This document shows, in pieces, positions 1 to 4,075 of a DNA stretch of 6,611 nt. Made by a program: the position numbers and the translations under genes. The stretch is from DAOUCP01 sp034432155. Lineage in GTDB: Bacteria > Chloroflexota > Anaerolineae > Epilineales > Epilineaceae. The stretch's first letter is position 1. The number at the start of each line of letters is the position of its first letter. The stretch covers positions 1 to 6,611 of the forward strand of contig DAOUCP010000143.1 of assembly GCA_034432155.1 (NCBI GenBank). The letters run 5' to 3'. The notes under the pieces were generated by a model. The model was given only the letters and a program-made list of their open reading frames with translations. It did not search any database and was not told the origin of the DNA.

Positions 1-1
1 G

Positions 2-1396
2 GACAGTGGGATTCAGGTTCAGAACCTGAGCTCGGTGACGGCGGCGAAGGTGAAGGTCTACTTCCTGGACCGGAGTGGGGACGTCATCACGACGTTGATT
101 GACTGGATCTGCCCGCGTGGGAGCCAGACGTTCTTCTTGCCGGTGGTGTATGCGATGCAGGGGAACTGGGTTGGCACGGTGCGGGTAGAGAGCCAGGAGT
201 GGTGGACGCCTGGGGATCCGCAAGTGCTGGCGCCGTACATTGTTGGTCTGGTGACGCTGATCAAGTACGACGACGCGGCGCGGACGAAGGCGGTGGAGGC
301 GATCGCCTACAACCTATTGCCGGAGCACAAGGCGTTTGACTGGCAGCTGGGGTACGGTGCCGGTGGCCTCGACAGCGGTGTCGGCCTGATTGCCATCCCG
401 AGCCTGTTGAAGGACCTGGATGGCACGGGGGTGACGACAGAGCTGGCGATTGCGAACCTGGTACCGAAGCCGGGGTTCACCGACTTCGCGATCTTCATCT
501 ACGACCAGAACGGGCTGTTGGACTTCGTCTGCGAGAAGCTGAATGAGAAGCAGGTGGAGTACATCAACCTCCAGAGCTGGGGCTACATCAATCCTGGGTT
601 CAAGGGGTCGGCGATCATCTCGGCGACGTTCTGGGAGCACGACGTCTTGAGCGACGACGGTGGGTTCCTGCGGAATCTCCTCGGCTTGGCGGCGGTGGCG
701 GTGGAGCGCACCGGCACGAGCCTGGGTGAGCAGGTGGACGGTGACGAGGCAGCCGGCGACCGCGGCATTCCGTTCCGCGAGTCGGATGTCAAGGATGCCA
801 AGTTCAAGTTCCACTGGCAGGGGCCGGCTCGGCCGCTGTGCCCGGGTCTCCCGGATCTGCGGGCCAAGGCGGGCGAGTGCACGCCGACACCGGATGGTGA
901 GTTCCAGCATCAGTACTCGACGGCCACCAACCCGAACGGCGCGCAGTTGCAGTACGTGTACATCCCCGGCACGAACTCGGTTCCGGCGGGTGGTACCTGC
1001 ACGCCGGCGGTGGCCGGGACGACGCACAACTGGAACGGCACCGAGTTCATCACCTGCAAGGGCAGTGGTGAGATGGTGGTCACCCTGACGGCGGGGACCC
1101 TGACGCCGTACACCGGTGCGAGCTGCGGTTGGAGCAACCTGGGTATCCAGGGGTACCTGTACTCGGTGGGCCTGGCGGAGATCAACAACGCCAACGGCTG
1201 CGAGAACCTGGTCCAGGACTTCGCCCAGACGAACATCGGTGCTGGCTATCTGGGTCCGGGCATGAGCTTCACCTTCACGTCGGAGTGCTGGGTGAAGGGC
1301 GCTGGCACCTACACGTTTGCGTCGATGAACGGCTGCGACGTGGCGGGCACCGGTGTCGTCACCGGCAACACGACGTGGGACATCGATTTCCCGTAA
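2..1396 (+). CDS. C-terminal part of a large secreted surface protein with tandem beta-sandwich repeats (5' truncated)
   Basis: The frame is open from the left edge, so the true start lies upstream. The first in-frame GTG (position 35) falls inside a domain and is not a start. Numbering from the first full codon, 464 residues are visible before TAA at 1394-1396. Residues 4-91 and 146-238 are two divergent copies of one domain. Each begins with an 'IQVQNL/LAIANL' strand, continues with a 'VYFLDRSGD/IFIYDQNG' strand, and ends in 'GLVTLIKY/GLAAVAVE'. This pattern is familiar from exported repeat proteins of Chloroflexota. Residues 280-464 form a Gly/Thr/Asn-rich module with eight cysteines (280, 293, 333, 352, 375, 400, 429, 445), which may form disulfides outside the cell. 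The C-terminus ends 'WDIDFP' with no membrane helix, LPXTG or PEP-CTERM-like signal, so any anchor must be N-terminal or non-covalent. The molecular function is unknown. The coding call is secure; export is inferred from domain type. Confidence 0.88.
   Translation, partial: DSGIQVQNLSSVTAAKVKVYFLDRSGDVITTLIDWICPRGSQTFFLPVVYAMQGNWVGTVRVESQEWWTPGDPQVLAPYIVGLVTLIKYDDAARTKAVEAIAYNLLPEHKAFDWQLGYGAGGLDSGVGLIAIPSLLKDLDGTGVTTELAIANLVPKPGFTDFAIFIYDQNGLLDFVCEKLNEKQVEYINLQSWGYINPGFKGSAIISATFWEHDVLSDDGGFLRNLLGLAAVAVERTGTSLGEQVDGDEAAGDRGIPFRESDVKDAKFKFHWQGPARPLCPGLPDLRAKAGECTPTPDGEFQHQYSTATNPNGAQLQYVYIPGTNSVPAGGTCTPAVAGTTHNWNGTEFITCKGSGEMVVTLTAGTLTPYTGASCGWSNLGIQGYLYSVGLAEINNANGCENLVQDFAQTNIGAGYLGPGMSFTFTSECWVKGAGTYTFASMNGCDVAGTGVVTGNTTWDIDFP
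11..715 (+). repeat. Tandem protein-domain duplication (two sandwich-like units)
   Basis: Unit A is at 11-274 and unit B at 437-715, separated by a spacer of about 54 codons. The units align over their whole length by pattern: a hydrophobic 'I-x-V/A-x-NL' strand, a 'D-x-(S/N)-G' turn after an aromatic strand, a Cys (residues 37 and 177), a 'GxW/GF-x-G-(T/S)' strand, and a closing 'GL-x-x-(L/V)' strand. Identity is low and there is little DNA-level identity, so the duplication is old. Unit A begins almost at the window edge, so more copies upstream are likely. Confidence 0.6.
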
Positions 1397-1422
1397 GCAC
1401 TCGCAGTTAGCAGAGCGAGCCA

Positions 1423-1453
1423 GGGGGCGGGCCGAGGGCCCGCCCCCTTCTTC
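1423..1453 (+). terminator. Rho-independent terminator of the left-hand surface-protein gene
   Basis: A perfect 11-bp stem (GGGGGCGGGCC at 1423-1433 paired with GGCCCGCCCCC at 1437-1447) closes on a GAG triloop. TTCTTC follows, 27 nt after the stop codon at 1396. The T tract is interrupted by a C, but the stem is very stable. Read on the other strand, the same hairpin is preceded by AAGAA and followed by no T-rich tract, so it is mainly a plus-strand terminator. It could still stall transcription arriving from the convergent gene, for which I found no separate good terminator between 1448 and 1550. There is also a weaker CTCGC/GCGAG stem at 1400-1419. Confidence 0.88.
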
Positions 1454-1550
1454 ATGTATTCTGTTGGCGGACCATCGGCTGGCGGAGCGGTGAGCGTGAG
1501 GCGGTTCGCGTCCGTACGCAGGGACGGTGGTGTGGGACGTGGCGCTGGGC

Positions 1551-1640
1551 CTAGCCGCGAGCCTGGCGGCGACGAGCGACGAGGGCCGCGACCACGGCAA
1601 CGAGGAGGAGGAGGCCGAAGCCGGCGGGCACGAATAGCCG
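1551..1640 (-). other. C-terminal membrane anchor of the LVIVD protein
   Basis: Residues 689-717 read as a short 'VPAGFG' motif, a run of Leu/Val/Ala of about 17 residues, and a terminal 'ARRRQARG'. The order of motif, hydrophobic helix and basic cluster fits a single-pass stop-transfer anchor with the tail inside the cell. It also resembles the general layout of processed C-terminal sorting tails. No LPXTG is present. Confidence 0.7.
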
Positions 1641-3704
1641 ATCGCCGCGGAGGCCCTGGCGGGAGGCCGTCGGCGCCGCCGCGTAGGAAGCGGTTGGACT
1701 GGCAAGGGCCGAGGCCCACACGGCAGCAGTGCCGGCGGGTGCGGTGGCAGCGGCGATGCTCGGTCGCAGAGCAATGGCTGCCGTGGGTGGTGGGACGCTG
1801 GGCTCAGCGGTGGGCAAAGGAGCCGGCGTGCCGGTAACGAGGCGGAGCATGAGGACGCCGCCCTGCTGGGTGGCGGCGTAGAGGATGCCGTCGCGCCACA
1901 CCAGATCCATGACCTGGCCGTTGGCGACGTACGTATCGGCAATCGCAGGGTGCAGTGGGTCAGCCACATCGACCAGCAAGATGTGATTGGCGCCCTCGCC
2001 GACGAAGACATGACCGTCGCCGGCGGCGACGAAGTTGTAGTGCCCTTGGTGTTTGGACATCGGAAGAACGGCGACTTCCCGTGGCTGCCGTGGGTGAGAC
2101 ACATCAACGACGCGCAGGCCGGCGGACCGGGCGCCGAGGTAGGCGTAGCTGCCGAGGACGGCAACGTCCACCGGGTTGTCGGGGAAGGTGAGGCTGCCGA
2201 CGTCCTTCAGGTCGGCGGGATGGGAGGCGTCGATGATGCGCAGGCCTCCTTGGCCGTCGGCGACATAGACGAGACTGCCCTGCTTGGCGATTCCCCAGGC
2301 GAACTGGCGGGTGCGAATGCGATCGAGCGAGACCGGGGAGGCGGGGTCCCGGACGTCGATGGTCTCGAGGCCCTCGGTAGCGCGGGGTACGTACACCACA
2401 CCCGGCTCGGCCAGGATGTCGCGGCCGATGACCCGATACTGGCCAATGATATGCATGTCGCGCGGGTTCGCGGCGTCGATCACGTAGAGGCCGTGGTGCA
2501 CATCGGCTACGTAGAGGTAGGACTCCACGGCGGCGAGCGCCGTTTCCTGCCCGGGCATGGGAACGAAGCCAAGCGGCTCGGGACGTCCGACATCGCGGAC
2601 ATCGTATGCCTGCACCCCGGAGAGGGTCTGGGCGGCAAACAGGGTGTCACCGACGAGGGCCAGCGAGCGCGCGTGGCCCGGCCGGCGGTAGCCGCCCAGG
2701 AGACGTGGTGCTTGCGGCTGGCTGACGTCAACGATGCTCAGCCCGGTAAGCCAGTCGACGGCATAGGCCAGATCGCCCACCAGTTCGACGTCCAAGAAAT
2801 CGCCGGCGACGTCGAGCTGGCCGAGGAGCTGTGCCTTGGCAGGGTCGGCCACGTCGAGGATGCGCAGGCCGCCGTGGCCATCGGCAACGTAGGCCCGGCT
2901 TGCCGCGACGGCAGCATACCAACTGTATCCGCGCGCGGGGACGTGGGCCAGCACGCGCGGGTCGGCGGGATCGGTGACATCGACGATACGGAGACCATCG
3001 TTGGCGCCAACGTAGAGCCGGTGGTCGAGAACGGTGGCCCGCGAGAGGTAGCCACCCGGCTGCAGGAAACCGATGGCCCGCGGCGCACTGGGCTCGTGGA
3101 CGTCCAAGATCTGGAGACCGCCAAGCTCGGAACTGAGGTACGCCCGCCCGTCGGCGACAACCACGTCATTGGCGCCGCGAAGTCCCGTGTAGGCAGCCAG
3201 TTCGCGGAGGGCGGTCGGGTCGCGCACGTCGAGGATCACCAGCCCACGACCGTACACCGCCACGTAGGCCGTTTCTTCGGCCACGTCCAGATTGCGAGCC
3301 TCACCGCCAACGTCGGCCACTGCCAAAACCCGCATATCGCGTGGTTGCGACACATCGACGATCGCGAAGCCGCCGTGCTCGGCCGCCACGAAGGCGTGGC
3401 CGGCGTCGAGCTCGATGTCGCGGACGAGATCGCCGAAGGCCGCAGTTTGTCCCAACTCCCTGGGTGAGGTGGGGTCGGAGACATCGACGGCCACCAGGCG
3501 CGGTCCCATGCCGAGGATGGCTATGCCTCCCGAAACGCCGACGGTGACACTCGAACCGCCAGCCTGGCCTACCAGTTGGAGCACCTTGCCGGTTGGGGCG
3601 GCGGCGTGCGCCTCAACGAACGACAGGCAAGCGACGGCGGCCAGAAGGACCAGGCTGCGCGGGAGGGTGGAGCGGGAATCAGATGAGACAGGGATGGGAT
3701 TCAC
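1551..3704 (-). CDS. Secreted, membrane-anchored LVIVD-repeat beta-propeller protein
   Basis: The product has 717 residues, with GTG start at 3704-3702 and TAG at 1553-1551. The start is fixed by an AAGGAG Shine-Dalgarno site 9 nt upstream and by the signal peptide directly after it: Arg at 11 and 16, hydrophobic core 17-30, and an A-H-A-type cleavage site near residue 34. Cys26 in 'AVAC' makes a poor lipobox, so lipoprotein processing is a weaker alternative. Residues about 60-622 hold 14 LVIVD-type units of the form 'YVADG-x-GGL-x-I-V/L-DV-x-DP'. Their key Asp falls at 74, 117, 159, 201, 242, 284, 326, 368, 410, 450, 492, 534 and 579; the 14th unit has Arg621 there. Such repeats form beta-propellers. 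Residues 622-690 are an Ala/Pro/Thr-rich stalk, 690-710 a membrane helix, and 711-717 an Arg-rich tail. I see no catalytic motif; extracellular binding is inferred. Confidence 0.93.
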   Translation of the reverse strand: MNPIPVSSDSRSTLPRSLVLLAAVACLSFVEAHAAAPTGKVLQLVGQAGGSSVTVGVSGGIAILGMGPRLVAVDVSDPTSPRELGQTAAFGDLVRDIELDAGHAFVAAEHGGFAIVDVSQPRDMRVLAVADVGGEARNLDVAEETAYVAVYGRGLVILDVRDPTALRELAAYTGLRGANDVVVADGRAYLSSELGGLQILDVHEPSAPRAIGFLQPGGYLSRATVLDHRLYVGANDGLRIVDVTDPADPRVLAHVPARGYSWYAAVAASRAYVADGHGGLRILDVADPAKAQLLGQLDVAGDFLDVELVGDLAYAVDWLTGLSIVDVSQPQAPRLLGGYRRPGHARSLALVGDTLFAAQTLSGVQAYDVRDVGRPEPLGFVPMPGQETALAAVESYLYVADVHHGLYVIDAANPRDMHIIGQYRVIGRDILAEPGVVYVPRATEGLETIDVRDPASPVSLDRIRTRQFAWGIAKQGSLVYVADGQGGLRIIDASHPADLKDVGSLTFPDNPVDVAVLGSYAYLGARSAGLRVVDVSHPRQPREVAVLPMSKHQGHYNFVAAGDGHVFVGEGANHILLVDVADPLHPAIADTYVANGQVMDLVWRDGILYAATQQGGVLMLRLVTGTPAPLPTAEPSVPPPTAAIALRPSIAAATAPAGTAAVWASALASPTASYAAAPTASRQGLRGDRLFVPAGFGLLLLVAVVAALVARRRQARG
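1839..3527 (-). repeat. Fourteen tandem LVIVD-type repeats (period about 126 bp)
   Basis: Spacing between the conserved Asp codons is 43, 42, 42, 41, 42, 42, 42, 42, 40, 42, 42, 45 and 42 residues. At DNA level the strongest units share recognisable stretches, for example around 2225-2275, 2845-2895 and 2970-3015 on the plus strand, but the array is diverged rather than a recent expansion. The last unit keeps the preceding 'YAATQQGG' strand but has lost the DV/DP core. Confidence 0.85.
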
Positions 3705-3713
3705 AGTTCAGCG

Positions 3714-3719
3714 CTCCTT
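3714..3719 (-). promoter_or_regulatory. Shine-Dalgarno site deciding the GTG start of the LVIVD gene
   Basis: AAGGAG, read on the minus strand, lies 9 nt before the GTG at 3704-3702. It supports this non-ATG start over internal alternatives. Confidence 0.8.
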
Positions 3720-3760
3720 CCACGCGTGTGGGTGGCCAGCTTGGGGGTATCGAGAGAACG

Positions 3761-3790
3761 AGCATAGCAGGCCGGGCGACGCGCCTGCAA
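3761..3790 (-). promoter_or_regulatory. Candidate sigma-70-type promoter for the LVIVD gene
   Basis: On the minus strand, TTGCAG (3790-3785) and TATGCT (3766-3761) are separated by 18 nt. Each matches four of six consensus bases. Transcription would begin near 3754 and give a leader of about 50 nt ending in the AAGGAG site. The hexamers are imperfect and there is no experimental support, so this is the best candidate rather than a firm call. Confidence 0.35.
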
Positions 3791-4027
3791 TTGGGCGTGG
3801 CCCCGGAAGGAGGGAAGGTGGCGCGGGCTGGGCGGCCACCGCCGGCCTGTTTGGCTTGCCGTGGCGAATCACCGAAGTCTGACGTTCCAAGCCGTATCTC
3901 TGACCGCTGGGGGTCGTTAAATGAGTGTGGCGCCTTCCCCAGGGGCAGCCAGTTCGATGTTGTCTAGGATTCGAGCAGCCGGCCATGGGTGGGGCGGTTC
4001 CCGCTCCGTGTGGACCGGGATGCCAGC

Positions 4028-4041
4028 GGGCCGTTTGGCCC
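4028..4041 (+). promoter_or_regulatory. Small inverted repeat in the 5' leader of the SBBP gene
   Basis: GGGCC and GGCCC flank a GTTT loop, forming a 5-bp all-GC stem. It ends 19 nt before the Shine-Dalgarno site of the downstream gene. It could be an RNA hairpin in the leader or part of a protein-binding palindrome. Short GC stems are common by chance in DNA this rich in GC. Confidence 0.25.
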
Positions 4042-4060
4042 ACATGAATGCACGAGAACA

Positions 4061-4066
4061 GGGAGG
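4061..4066 (+). promoter_or_regulatory. Shine-Dalgarno site of the SBBP gene
   Basis: GGGAGG lies 9 nt before the ATG at 4076-4078. The only in-frame alternative just upstream, GTG at 4067, is followed at once by TGA, so the ATG at 4076 is the start. Confidence 0.8.
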
Positions 4067-4075
4067 GTGTGAACC

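Larger units (their letters stand above)
3705..4075. other. Divergent intergenic region between two secreted-protein genes
   Basis: This 371-bp gap separates the starts of two divergently transcribed genes, so it should hold both promoters. I see a plausible minus-strand promoter (3761-3790), Shine-Dalgarno sites at both ends, and a small hairpin at 4028-4041. I could not identify a convincing plus-strand -35/-10 pair; TTAAAT at 3917-3922 is an isolated -10-like hexamer. I recognise no riboswitch or tRNA. Open frames crossing this gap are arginine- and proline-rich and look non-coding. Confidence 0.6.

Noticed and set aside
35..37. GTG at 35 as the start of the left-hand gene
   Set aside because: The frame is open to the window edge and the residues before the GTG ('GIQVQNLSS') belong to the first strand of the repeated domain. 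There is no signal peptide after it.
1454..1837. A 127-codon plus-strand frame after the terminator
   Set aside because: It is extremely Arg/Gly-rich, lies opposite the 3' end of the LVIVD gene, and has no Shine-Dalgarno site.
314..2164. A 616-codon minus-strand open frame spanning the left gene, the terminator and the end of the LVIVD gene
   Set aside because: It is codon-aligned antisense to the left surface-protein gene, is rich in Arg, Pro, Ala and Ser as expected of GC-rich noise, and crosses a strong terminator hairpin. The two sense genes it overlaps have clear domain content.
1950..3467. A 505-codon plus-strand open frame with periodic 'HVEDAQAAVAIGNV'-like segments
   Set aside because: It lies exactly opposite the LVIVD gene with codon boundaries aligned. 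A stop here would need TTA, CTA or TCA codons in the sense gene, which are rare in this GC-rich codon use. The periodicity is the complement of the LVIVD repeats. It has no good start site and no recognisable domain.
3817..3843. GC-rich inverted repeats (GGTGGC/GCCACC and GGCGG/CCGCC) as a possible structured RNA
   Set aside because: The two stems overlap and exclude each other. Stems of 5-6 bp are expected by chance at this base composition, and no riboswitch core motif is recognisable.
3818..3967. A possible 49-residue plus-strand protein starting GTG behind AAGGAGG (3807-3813), with a CLAC motif
   Set aside because: The ribosome-site spacing is only 4 nt. Third codon positions are less G/C-biased than in the neighbouring genes, a TTA codon is present, and the sequence is Pro/Arg/Ser-rich with no hydrophobic core. 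It is more likely an extension of the antisense shadow frame that starts at 3593.
3708..4043. A 111-codon minus-strand frame in the divergent intergenic region
   Set aside because: Its composition is dominated by Pro, His, Gly and Arg, it has no supported ribosome site, and it would overlap both the candidate promoter and the ribosome site of the LVIVD gene.
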